25,000 nt of DNA from Isochrysis galbana (Eukaryota > Haptophyta > Isochrysidales > Isochrysidaceae). The DNA lies in assembly GCA_018136815.1 (NCBI GenBank), contig JADDIW010000031.1, positions 1 through 25,000 on the forward strand. The letters are read 5' to 3'. A program made the translations under genes and the position numbers. The number at the start of each line of letters is the position of its first letter. The first letter of the stretch is position 1. Below the pieces are notes generated by a model. It was given only the letters and a program-made list of their open reading frames with translations. It was not told the origin of the DNA and did no database searches. This document shows positions 8,536 through 16,336 of this stretch, in pieces.

Positions 8536-9071
8536 ACCGTCTAAATGGGGGGCATTTGCCAAAAAAACAACCAAACCTGAGGTTGCACCCTCTTAGCAGC
8601 GCACGGACATGCGACAGAGGGGACGGAACAACGAGGGCAAACCTCGCTGGGGGAGCTGCGACCGAGGTATAACAGAAGACGGACGACAATCGTGGAACGT
8701 TTGATGTCATCAAGCGAAAGTAGGAGAAGAGGCGGTATACCCATCAACGAGACCTTGAGAGTTAAAATAGCTCACGGCTAAAAGTAAAAGTCTGTCCTCG
8801 TATGGAATACGACATAGGGACTAGGGACTTGTGGGGACTCTTAGACTCGAAAGGATCGAACTCAGGACTCAGGCGCTCAGGGAGGCACGGGGCACTGCGC
8901 GACGACGACAGGGACAACGTTCAAAAACAACAGAACACAACGAGCAACGAGCCTCTCTCTGCTCTCTGCACTGCAACATTCACCGTACCGGAGGGGGGGG
9001 AGAGCCGGTTGCTCGCGCGCCGTTCGGCTTGTCGGTTTCGCGAGGAGAGCGGAAGGCAGCGAGGGGCGGCG
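8536..9071. other. Leader and spacer before the docking-complex-like gene
   Basis: The reading frame of the next gene is open back to an ATG at 8802, which would add 90 residues. That extension is low in recognisable structure and includes a run encoded by ggaggggggggag. I treat it as 5' leader and choose the ATG at 9072. No other gene is seen here. Confidence 0.45.
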
Positions 9072-11729
9072 ATGGCACTCCCCGCCATCTCCCCCACGCG
9101 CCAGCCGCAGACGACGGCAAGCGAAGAGGGCGAGGCCATCTTCTCACTCACCGGCACAGACCTCCGCGCCTCCTCCCCGGACACGGCCTCCAATGCGATA
9201 CGCGCCCTCGCAGACACCCTGCGGACAAGACTCGGACCGAGCGCCACAAAACTGATTGCTGCGCTCCGCCAATGGGACATCGACGGCGAGGGCGTCGTTA
9301 CGCTCAAGGAGCTGCGAGTGGCGATGCGTACCCTCCAGGTACTCGTCCCACTCGCGCGCGATGCCCGCCCTCGCCATCTGCACCCATCGCCCACGCCGGC
9401 CCTGTGCGCCATGCGCACAGCACACCCGTCGATGTCCGAAATCCGCCCCACCCTGCCGCCACAGCTCTCGGTCTCAGACGCCGAGGTTCTCAAGATCTTC
9501 AGCGCACTCGACGTCGATAACGTAGGCCGTGTCCCCATCTCCACCATCCAGAGCTTCCTGGGTAGCGGCGGAGAGGTGGCTGGTCGCAACACAGAGCAGA
9601 GACGTGAAAGGACGATGCCAGTCCGCGCAAAGAACAAGTACCCGACACGCCGCCATCCCAAGCCCCTGGAGGAGGAGCACGCGCAGCTCTTCCAAAACGT
9701 GCCGACGTGGGATCCTGTTAAGATGCGCCTATCCGCCGACAACTTTCTTCTGCGCTCGCCCACCAAGATGTCGCGCTCTCTCACACGAGGCTTTGCCTCT
9801 GTCTCCACTGCGACGCTCGTGCGCCCCTCAGTTGCCGTCGAGCGCCAGCGGCAGATAGACGCGAAGCCGCCTCTCGCCCGCTCGATGAGTGAGGCGAGCA
9901 TGGCTTCACGCGTCAGCAGGACCTCGACCGTTCGCGGCCGAGCCGGCCAGCCCAGCTCGTCCGTGGCATCCAGGACCGAGCAGATTGATCAGTTCATGTC
10001 CAAGCTGCATGACGAAGAGCTTATCGAGCAGCAGCTTGCCGATAGGGCCGCCCGCCTATCGGCTCAGATCCAGGAAGCCTACGAGCCCGCAGCTAATGCA
10101 GAGGCCTCTACAAATATCGCTAAGCGTCTTCTCGCCCAGGTGAAGATCAACGAGCGCCGGGCCCATGAGCTGGCGACACGGGCAAACGAGGTCCAAGCGA
10201 CAAACAAGCGGTTGAGGGCTGAAGTCCAACAGCTCCGTGACAACCGGCTCGCGCACAAGCTCGAGGTAGATGACAAGGTGCTCCGCATCGATTTTCTCGA
10301 GAAGGAGGTGCCAAAGCTGCTCGAGAACACAAGCCACTTTCTGCACGAGGTAGACAAATACAATACCCGCAAGATGACCACGGCACAAGAGGCCAAGGGC
10401 CTGCTTGGCCAGCAGGCCAAGGAGCTAGTCCGAGTCGATCAAGAGATTGAGAGGATCGACGCGCGTATGGAGAAGATCGAAAATGCGCAGTATGGCGAGG
10501 AGCAGCTACGGCGGCGCAAGGAGTACTACGAGGGTAAGGAGCTCCGAGCCGCCGAGACCGCCGCGAAGACCAAACTGGGATATCTCACCTGGCTCTCCGG
10601 TTGGTGGAAGGGAGAATTCGATCAGCTCGAGCACGCCACGTCGTACTCCTTTGATCCAAAGTGCACCGACGGCCCAAAATCCGCGTCGTCGTCAGTCAAG
10701 AAGGTGACCAATCACATCTTGGAGCTCCAGCAACAGAACGACTCGCTCGTCTCATACCTTCAGCAAATGACGCTCGAGGCGAAGAGCCTCGAGAAGGAGC
10801 TGAAGGACTTGCGGGAGAAGAAATGGACCCTGGAGGACCGTCCGCCGAACGACATGTCGACGGAGACGATGCTCGCTGAGGTGGATGCTGTCAACGAGCG
10901 CGCTGGCCATCTGGAGCAGGAGACAGCCGCTCTGTCGCAGCCCACGCTAGCCATGCTTGAGCTGCTCGGCCCGCTCGCCGACCGCGCTGCGGCGCATTAC
11001 CGCCCTAGTGGTAAGGCTGGTGAGGGAGGGTCCGCAGGCATCGCGAAGCTTGGCACGCGCCTCATGACGGTGCGGGGCACCGAGGAGGACCCGGACCACC
11101 CGGAGCGAAAGTTCGCTGGTCTGGAGGAGTGTCTCGAGGCAGCAGGGCAGGTGGTGCTCGACTTGCTCCTCTCGTCGAAGCAAATTGTCAAGCGCCGCGA
11201 GCTTCTCATGAAGGCCCTGACGCGGCGGCCGTCGCTCTCGAGTCAGTCCTCGACCTCCGAGGCGACCAAGGCGCCAGCGCCAGCGCCCGCATCCCCGACG
11301 TCGCAACCGGGGGATCGCGCGCAGGCACCTTCAGGCGGTGAGACGGCGAATGCCGAGGATGCTACGGCGCAGGCGCAAGAGGGTGAGCCACGTTCCCCCA
11401 ATGCCTCGGAGGAGGTGGTCGAGGGGGAGAAGCCCGCCTTCACGGCAGGAGAAATGAAGGCACCCTCCATCGTCGTGCCCGGCGACAAAGAAGGGAACGA
11501 GACCGAGGTGGCGGCAGAAGAGCTAGGCGAAAGCAGCGCGTTCAAGCTTCTTGCAGGATGGACAGGCAAAACAGAGATGCCCCACGAGTCGGTTCAAAAA
11601 GTCTTTAGGCACCTGCAGATGGAGGAGCACAAGCGCAAGCAAGAGGAGCGGCTCGACGAGGTGGTCTCCCGCAAGCATAGACATGGGCGACGCGGGGGTA
11701 GCAGTAGCTCGGTCCCTGATAGCCCATAG
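9072..11729 (+). CDS. EF-hand + coiled-coil protein, outer-dynein-arm docking-complex-like
   Basis: Probably an axonemal protein that helps anchor dynein arms to doublet microtubules (inference from similarity to the ODAD1/ODAD3 and Chlamydomonas DC2 type). The start is the ATG at 9072 (MALPAISPTRQ). Residues ~55-125 hold an EF-hand pair: loop 1 DIDGEGVVTLKE (69-80) has canonical calcium ligands. Loop 2 DVDNVGRVPIST is degenerate, lacking the Glu at position 12. A long coiled coil spans about 9990-10860. It includes the segment EFDQLEHATSYSF and then ILELQQQNDSLVSYLQQMT, which resembles the conserved block of docking-complex subunits. The C-terminal ~200 residues are Pro/Ala/Glu-rich and probably disordered, ending in a basic HRHGRRGG tail. 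A 126-nt in-frame intron (9339-9464) is likely; removing it gives about 843 residues. Domain architecture is clear; the exact subunit is not. Confidence 0.7.
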   Translation: MALPAISPTRQPQTTASEEGEAIFSLTGTDLRASSPDTASNAIRALADTLRTRLGPSATKLIAALRQWDIDGEGVVTLKELRVAMRTLQVLVPLARDARPRHLHPSPTPALCAMRTAHPSMSEIRPTLPPQLSVSDAEVLKIFSALDVDNVGRVPISTIQSFLGSGGEVAGRNTEQRRERTMPVRAKNKYPTRRHPKPLEEEHAQLFQNVPTWDPVKMRLSADNFLLRSPTKMSRSLTRGFASVSTATLVRPSVAVERQRQIDAKPPLARSMSEASMASRVSRTSTVRGRAGQPSSSVASRTEQIDQFMSKLHDEELIEQQLADRAARLSAQIQEAYEPAANAEASTNIAKRLLAQVKINERRAHELATRANEVQATNKRLRAEVQQLRDNRLAHKLEVDDKVLRIDFLEKEVPKLLENTSHFLHEVDKYNTRKMTTAQEAKGLLGQQAKELVRVDQEIERIDARMEKIENAQYGEEQLRRRKEYYEGKELRAAETAAKTKLGYLTWLSGWWKGEFDQLEHATSYSFDPKCTDGPKSASSSVKKVTNHILELQQQNDSLVSYLQQMTLEAKSLEKELKDLREKKWTLEDRPPNDMSTETMLAEVDAVNERAGHLEQETAALSQPTLAMLELLGPLADRAAAHYRPSGKAGEGGSAGIAKLGTRLMTVRGTEEDPDHPERKFAGLEECLEAAGQVVLDLLLSSKQIVKRRELLMKALTRRPSLSSQSSTSEATKAPAPAPASPTSQPGDRAQAPSGGETANAEDATAQAQEGEPRSPNASEEVVEGEKPAFTAGEMKAPSIVVPGDKEGNETEVAAEELGESSAFKLLAGWTGKTEMPHESVQKVFRHLQMEEHKRKQEERLDEVVSRKHRHGRRGGSSSSVPDSP
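9339..9464 (+). other. In-frame intron (or exitron) between the two EF-hands
   Basis: The donor is CAG|GTACTC at 9339 and the acceptor CCGCCACAG at 9464. Length is 126 nt, phase 0, with no stop, so the gene stays open whether or not it is spliced. With it retained, 42 Pro/Arg/His-rich residues separate the EF-hands. With it removed, loop 1 to loop 2 spacing is exactly 36 residues, the spacing of paired EF-hands in the calmodulin family. Confidence 0.75.
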
Positions 11730-12133
11730 TCTTACGATGGCATGGGGGGCGATGTCTTGACGAGTGTAGCACACGTGTCGTTGTGCATCTCTCTTTGGTC
11801 GTTGGCGAGGCTCGGCGATTGCATGACAGACAAAAATGAATCTCATTCATTATTGAGCTGCCGCTCTTGTTTTGTGAGCACACACTGTATTGTTGGCGCG
11901 AATTTGTGCTCCGTTTCGTGAGCCGCTGTTGCACGCCCCAGCAACCGCTAGTCGCGTTGAATGACTTTGCGGGCGCAACCGCACGCTATGAGCGGTGAGC
12001 CGCCGTTTTGCCGTGTTGTTCTTGCTCTCACCGAGCAATCTGCAGCCTTGATCAGCCCACGTGGCATCGAATGTCCCCACTCGGGCAGTTTTTTTAAGAC
12101 TGTAATGCAAAAACTATTGTTATAGTTTTAGCG
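11730..12133. other. Intergenic, no gene seen
   Basis: This follows the stop of the docking-complex-like gene. It contains a small inverted repeat (AATGAA/TTCATT near 11836) and an AT-rich stretch at about 12090-12130 just before the retrotransposon. The left boundary of the retrotransposon, including any 5' UTR, probably lies here but is not marked by a visible target-site duplication. Confidence 0.5.
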
Positions 12134-12626
12134 ATGGAGCGCGCGCCGACCGCTCCCCTCTCCCAGCCCCCCGCCGCCACGACGACCCAACGGGGCCGCC
12201 CCAAGCCGCCGGAGCCAAAGCGCTCGCAGGCCTCCGCACCACCTGACAACGACGTCGAGATGGCGCCGCCGTCCTCGCCTCCCAGGCAGCCACAGAAGCA
12301 GGGAACAGGCAAAGCCCTGTTCCCTGCAGACCAGCACAGCCAGAGCCAGGCTCAGAACACCAGCGCCGCCGTGCAGCCACCCACTCAAGGACTCCCCATG
12401 GGGTGTGGCAGCTCTGCTGCCACCCCCATGGCGGTAACTCCTACCATCTGTGCACCCCTCGGGGGGCGGGCACATGACACAACAAACAATTCTTGGAGCT
12501 TTTGCTCCCTCCAACCAACAACCAAATCCTACACCCAAATCGTATGCGCAAGCCGCGCATGGACACAAGGGGAAAGAGCCTCACAGGCAAGCTCAGCAGC
12601 CACCAGCCCAACAGCCACAGCCATAG
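12134..12626 (+). pseudogene. Retrotransposon ORF1, N-terminal part (frameshifted, nonsense)
   Basis: From the ATG at 12134 the frame gives a Pro/Gln/Ala-rich, low-complexity protein. Around the G run at 12461-12466 the convincing coding frame switches to the one starting at 12474 (MTQQTILGAFAPSNQQ), which contains a SYAQAAHGHKG segment like that seen in other LINE ORF1 proteins. It ends at a TAG at 12624-12626. Beyond the TAG the same frame continues into the downstream ORF1 part, so one frame change and one stop separate the two halves. The G run suggests slippage, or a sequencing error. Confidence 0.55.
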
Positions 12627-12881
12627 TCGCGCAAGCGGGCCGACCCACAGTCGGACCCGATGCCAACTCCCAACAACAACACCTCATTCGCCTCCCCTCC
12701 ACCAGAGGAGGTGGAAGAAGAACCCGAAGACACCCCTTTTTTCATTCAGCTAGCTCAGCTAGCTGAGGACAAAAAGGGCATTAAAAGTGAAGATGTAGCA
12801 ACATTCATGAAATTCCTACTCTCTAGGCTGGAAGGCCTAGATGCCACGCCAAACGGGATGGATAAGGGCCGAAAGGGCCCT
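12298..12881 (+). other. Series of short perfect hairpins inside retrotransposon ORF1
   Basis: Perfect stems with tiny loops: 12298-12309/12316-12327 (12 bp, 6-nt loop), 12406-12412/12416-12422 (7 bp, 3-nt loop), and 12495-12499/12504-12508 (5 bp, TTTT loop). Then 12746-12755/12757-12766 (10 bp, 1-nt loop), 12823-12828/12835-12840 (6 bp), and 12865-12870/12876-12881 (6 bp). Similar stems continue at 13541-13554, 13561-13579 (7 bp) and 13651-13664. They suggest a structured RNA; see findings. Confidence 0.5.
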
Positions 12882-13787
12882 GGGATTTTCTACGTCGACG
12901 ACGATGCACACAATCAATTCAAGGCAGCCTACGGCGACAAACTTCAAACGGTGCTCTCGGGAGTCCCGCACGAATTTGGAGTCACCTATAGCGAGCTAGC
13001 CGATTCAGCACCACGCAAATCTAGCGCGGTCCGGTCCTCCCTCAAGGAGGTCGCCACGTACATCGTTTTCCGCATCTTCGACCCAGTTAAGGCGTACAAA
13101 ACCAAGACTCGACATTTGGCTAGCGCACTGGAGCGTGAAGGCTTCCATGTCCTTAGGGGCAACCAACAACGGGTCAAAACCACGATCGAAGGAATCACGA
13201 AAGTCGAGGCGGGTAAGCGCCCGATCTGGCACTTCTACGTATACACGGACACGACTGCCCTAGGCCATCGCTTCCCGAGGACCTTTCACGTGACCCTCGA
13301 TGATGGGGAAAACTTCAATTTGGACTACGCGGTCCGCTCCTCGGTGGAATGCGTGACACCAGAAGGCGACATTGCCATTCACGGCGCCCCAGGGGGCTGT
13401 AAAGGATACGATAAGCCGTGGGCTATCTCGTATCTACGCAAGAATCAAGTTAGTTTTCGCCAATGCACGTGCGAGCAAGACAAAGCGAAAGCGGAGCAAC
13501 GCCAACGCCAACGCGAAGTGAGCAACGCCATGGACTACAGGGCCCTTATGGGCCTTGGAGCGGCGGCACCATGCCGCCGATTCATGGCGGGCGAATGCAA
13601 GAACAATCGCATGAAAGGGCGGCAAATCGTCCAATGCTCTTCCAGCCACGACATCCCCGGATGTTGGGCAAAGGACCCCGCAACGGGCAAGCAACATTGT
13701 ATGGTAAAATGCAATCTTAAACCTAATAAGGCTTATCCAGGATACTGCGTTAACGGAGCTAGTTGCCTGTACCGTCATGGTGAATAA
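12660..13787 (+). pseudogene. Retrotransposon ORF1, C-terminal part with CCCH zinc fingers
   Basis: 375 codons open. After an acidic Pro-rich start, residues ~130-265 look like a compact globular domain (YIVFRIFDPVKAYKTKT and following) that I cannot name. Residues 305-330 have the spacing C-x7-C-x12-C-x3-H and residues 351-373 C-x11-C-x5-C-x3-H. Both are CCCH-like fingers, probably for binding the element's RNA (inference). The stop TAA at 13785 overlaps the ORF2 ATG at 13777, implying reinitiation or coupled translation of ORF2. This part is intact by itself, but the upstream TAG cuts it off from the ORF1 start. Confidence 0.6.
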
Positions 13788-14344
13788 TAACGATCTAAGG
13801 ATTGCAACATACAATTTGAATGGAGCAAAACATAAATTAGCATCTACTCTAGCGCAAGCGAGATTAGGAGGAGTCCACATCTTGTACGCGCAAGAATTGC
13901 ATCATAACACCGATGGATGGCACTTGAAGCTTGAAGGTGCGAAACTTGGCCCGGTCCCTAGGGTGGGACTGGTTTCAATCTCCCGCAACTAGGAGGGGCG
14001 ACCCGGGAAGCGGAGTGGCGGTAGCCATTAGAAGAGACAGAAGCGACGTAGTAGTAGAATCTTGGTCGGTAGTTATCCCGGGGAGGCTGGTAGTAGTAAA
14101 GGCAAAAATCGGGCATGCAACGATATCTTTCTCCTCTGTGTACCTAAATGCTCAACCTAATAAACGTAAAGAAGACATCAAAGTGCTACACGAGACGTCG
14201 GAAATACTTTCTCACACTATAATAGCAGGCGACTTTAATTGCGTGGAAAGCGTACGTAGAGATACCCGGTCCATCGCGGGGGCGACCCCTTACGCAAATT
14301 CGGGGGGTATTAAAGAGGAGCCTAAGATATTTAAGGGAGGATAA
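13777..14344 (+). pseudogene. Retrotransposon ORF2, APE-type endonuclease only (frameshifted, truncated)
   Basis: It begins LRIATYNLNGAKHKL, then HILYAQELHH: the N-terminal Asn and the metal-binding Gln-Glu motif of exonuclease-endonuclease-phosphatase (EEP) fold nucleases. The frame is lost at 13923-13936 and resumes in the +1 frame with SGVAVAIRR, GRLVVVKAKIG, VYLNAQPNKR and AGDFNCV, the later EEP motifs. The GDFN motif around 14230 is the usual catalytic Asp/Asn pair. The homology ends near 14300 and the frame at 14344. The final Ser-Asp-His motif and all of the reverse transcriptase are absent. In a complete element this nuclease nicks target DNA to prime reverse transcription. Confidence 0.75.
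13923..13936 (+). repeat. 7-bp tandem duplication causing the ORF2 frameshift
   Basis: CTTGAAG occurs twice back to back (13923-13929 and 13930-13936). Upstream the coding frame is that of the ATG at 13777; downstream it is shifted by one. The extra seven bases account exactly for the shift. Confidence 0.8.
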
Positions 14345-14541
14345 CCCGAGCCAACACCGGCACAAAGGACGAACCATAGTCTCCCGCCCCCTTCTCTCCA
14401 ACTCCTGGCCGAAGCAGCGCGCGCGGCCTCCCCGGAACCAGCTTCTTCGAAAATGAGGGAACTGGGAAAGGGGGAGGGGGTTGTTAGGGGTTAAGGTCGG
14501 GTAGGGCGCCGCCGCGCCGCCGCCGCTCGTGGTCGCCCACC
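14345..14541. other. Spacer after the retrotransposon, no gene seen
   Basis: GC-rich with short GCC/GCCGCCG runs near 14505-14525. A single TTAGGGGTT near 14486 resembles telomere repeat by chance. There are no credible frames. Confidence 0.4.
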
Positions 14542-14646
14542 GCATATTTTGCATATTTTGCATATTTTGCTGCATATTTGGGGTGTTTTTCTGCATATTT
14601 GGCATATATGCACTGCATATTTTGGCCAAAAAAACTGCATATTTCT
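14542..14646. repeat. GCATATTT minisatellite
   Basis: Eight copies of an 8-9 nt unit, GCATATTT(T/G/C), one of them varied to GCATATAT, within ~105 bp. Three are directly head to tail and the rest are spaced by short linkers. This AT-rich island in GC-rich DNA sits immediately before hairpin element copy A. Confidence 0.8.
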
Positions 14647-14655
14647 ATTTACCCC

Positions 14656-14721
14656 TAGGAGGAGTGGAGAGAGAGGGGGGGTCGTGCCCCCCCATGGGCG
14701 AACTAAGTATAAACTTAGTTG
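14656..14721 (+). mobile_element. Hairpin-terminated dispersed element, copy A (short)
   Basis: It contains GGAGGAGTGGAGAG, a G run, CGTGCCCCCCCATGGGCG, then the terminal hairpin AACTAAG-TATAAA-CTTAGTT (14701-14720). It matches the right ~65 bp of copy D. Similarity ends one base after the hairpin, as in the other copies. Confidence 0.65.
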
Positions 14722-14961
14722 CCCTCTTCCTCCTCTCTTCTCTTCCCTGCGGCTCGGGCCCATGGCGCGCGCATGCGACCCCCCTTCAGGTCCCCAGGAG
14801 GCCTGCAGGGGGCCTGGGAGCACAGCTCAGTCAGGGGGCAGGTGAGGCTGGGGCATGGCGGCATGGCCCTGGCCCCTCCTGCCTCTCCCTCGCTGGCTCT
14901 CGCGCCCTTGAAGGTCGACTGGAGCTGGAGCTGGCTGGGGGCTCCTGATGGGGGGGGGCCA

Positions 14962-15633
14962 CAACTAAGTTTATACTTGGTTCGCCTATGGAGGGGCACG
15001 AGCCCCCCCCTCTCTCCACTCCTCCCCTGCCATGGGGGAGGAACCACCCATGCTCCTGGCACGCCTGATGGCTTGCCAGGAGCCCACTGCCCTGCTGACC
15101 CACTCTCTCAGTGGCAGGCTCGCCTGCCTCGCGCGTCCTGGCCTGTCGTGGCCAGCCCATCGCTCCAACCCCCCTCCCCCCTGGTCGACAGGCAGACAGG
15201 TGCAGATTGGGGGCCCCAGAGGCTCAGGAGCGCCAGCGAGGGAGAGGCAGGGGAGGCCCGGGCCCAGCCCCAGCCTCCTCTGCCCCCTGAGCTGGCCTCC
15301 AGGAGCCTCCAGGGGTCGCCAGCAAGCAGCTGCAGGCCTGGCGCAGGCACGCGTGCCGCAGGAGAGAGGAGAGGGAGCGCGGAGAAGGGGGTGGGCGGAG
15401 CGAGAGCTCCGCCCACCGAAAAATATGTAAGTCCCGCACCTGTTTTCAGGAGAAGTCGGGACTTAGGACGCCGCCAGCCCGGTAGGCATAGGAGGAGAAG
15501 GGGAGAACGGATCACCGGGGGGGGGGGCGCGGGCCACCGACCATATCTAAGCCCTTTTCCCCTATCCCCCTAGTAGTGCACGGGGGGGGGGCGCCTGATG
15601 GCGGGGGGAAAAGGGCCGGCGGAGTGGGGGTGT
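14962..15633 (-). mobile_element. Hairpin-terminated dispersed element, copy B (long)
   Basis: On the minus strand this reads collinearly with copy D. The left edge carries the hairpin (14962-14982). Next come the G/C-run module with GGAACCACCC, a module with GGCAGACAGGTGCAG and GGGCCCC (to ~15262), a non-matching spacer, then a third module (15428-15633) containing GCCAGCCCGGTAGGC, GAACGGATCACCGG and TAGTGCACGGGGG. A 284-codon plus-strand frame over this stretch is not credible as a gene. A 9-bp stem (TAAGTCCCG 15428-15436, CGGGACTTA 15457-15465) lies inside and is mostly lost in copy D. Confidence 0.65.
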
Positions 15634-15722
15634 AGAAAGTTTTGCTGCGTGATTAGAAAGTAGAGGGTCCACGGCCGCGTGTGCGGTGAGACTATTAAGA
15701 AATTAATTAATGATCGGGGGGG

Positions 15723-15954
15723 GGCCAGGAGGAGGGGTTGGTCAGAGCGACAAGCTGGCCAACGCCAACGCGGGCCAGGGCGTGCGATCTATGCCCGACT
15801 CTCTGGGAGAGTCTGGGCAGTCTGGATTAGCCCCCTGGCCTGCCTAGAGGCAGCGCAGGGGGGTGGATGGTTCTCGCCCCCCATGAGGGGAGTCGAGAGA
15901 GTGGGGAGGGGGCCGCGAGGCCCCCCTCCATGGCGACCAATCATAAGATTGGTC
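15723..15954 (+). mobile_element. Hairpin-terminated dispersed element, copy F (diverged)
   Basis: Same orientation and architecture as copy D: a GG-rich start, a GGCCA-rich module, GGATGGTTCTCGCCCCCC, GAGGGGAGTCGAGAG, a G run, GCGAGGCCCCCC, ATGGCG, then a hairpin at the position of AACTAAG/CTTAGTT. Here the hairpin is ACCAATC-ATAA-GATTGGT (15936-15953). Sequence similarity is low but the order of blocks is kept. Confidence 0.5.
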
Positions 15955-16336
15955 TGCGCGCTAGTGCTAGTGTCCAGTGTTGCAGAAGTTGGAGTTGGGT
16001 GTGTGGTCTTTCGGGGGTTACGATACCGTGTGGGTGGCCCCTCCCTCTCATCCGCGGACCACCTTAAACCTTTAATGTGGTGTTTCACAGTAACCCCCGT
16101 TCACACTGCGTCGAAGCTCTGGACTTCTCTCTCCGGACTTCGCTCTCCCTACCCACCCATCCCATTGTTAGGCTGTGCGCGTGCCTTAGGAGAATTTAAT
16201 ATTATCCTATAAGGCATCTTGACTCACCCGGATAGGAAGGGAGCTGCTAGCTAGTGCGAACTAGGACAACAAGAAAATTCTGACACCTTTCCTGTGTGTG
16301 AATCTATTCGCCCTCTCCCTCGTCGGCGGCTTCTCG
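15955..16336. promoter_or_regulatory. Region upstream of the superoxide reductase gene
   Basis: No gene is seen. It contains a near-palindrome, ACCACCTTAAA (16058-16068) and TTTAATGTGGT (16071-16081), pairing at 10 of 11 positions with a 2-nt loop. The promoter and 5' leader of the downstream gene should lie here, but no TATA element or transcription start can be assigned with confidence. Confidence 0.35.

Larger units (their letters stand above)
12134..14344 (+). mobile_element. Non-LTR (LINE-type) retrotransposon, broken and 3'-truncated
   Basis: Two consecutive coding units in LINE order: an ORF1 with a Pro/Gln-rich N part and a C-terminal CCCH zinc-finger region, then an ORF2 that starts with an APE-type endonuclease. 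ORF2 stops being recognisable after the endonuclease, so the reverse transcriptase and 3' UTR are missing. The copy is dead: a frame change in ORF1 near 12461-12474, a TAG at 12624, and a 7-bp duplication frameshift at 13923-13936 in ORF2. The ORFs overlap by 11 nt (13777-13787). Losing the 3' end is unusual, because LINE copies normally lose the 5' end. Later deletion or rearrangement next to the repeats at 14542-14721 is a likely cause (inference). Confidence 0.75.

Noticed and set aside
8802..9071. N-terminal extension of 90 codons for the docking-complex-like protein
   Set aside because: It is in frame but not protein-like, and crosses a G-rich leader. The ATG at 9072 begins the credible sequence. 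It cannot be excluded without transcript data.
8921..9901. 326-codon minus-strand open frame
   Set aside because: It is antisense to the EF-hand region of the docking-complex-like gene, with Ser/Arg-rich composition and no motifs.
14480..14500. Interstitial telomere repeat (TTAGGG-like)
   Set aside because: Only a single imperfect unit is present.
14719..15573. 284-codon plus-strand open frame, and several 100+ codon frames on both strands over the same bases
   Set aside because: They lie across repeat copy B and its flanks, are rich in Pro, Gly, Ser and Arg as expected from GC-rich repeat DNA, and have counterparts open on the opposite strand.
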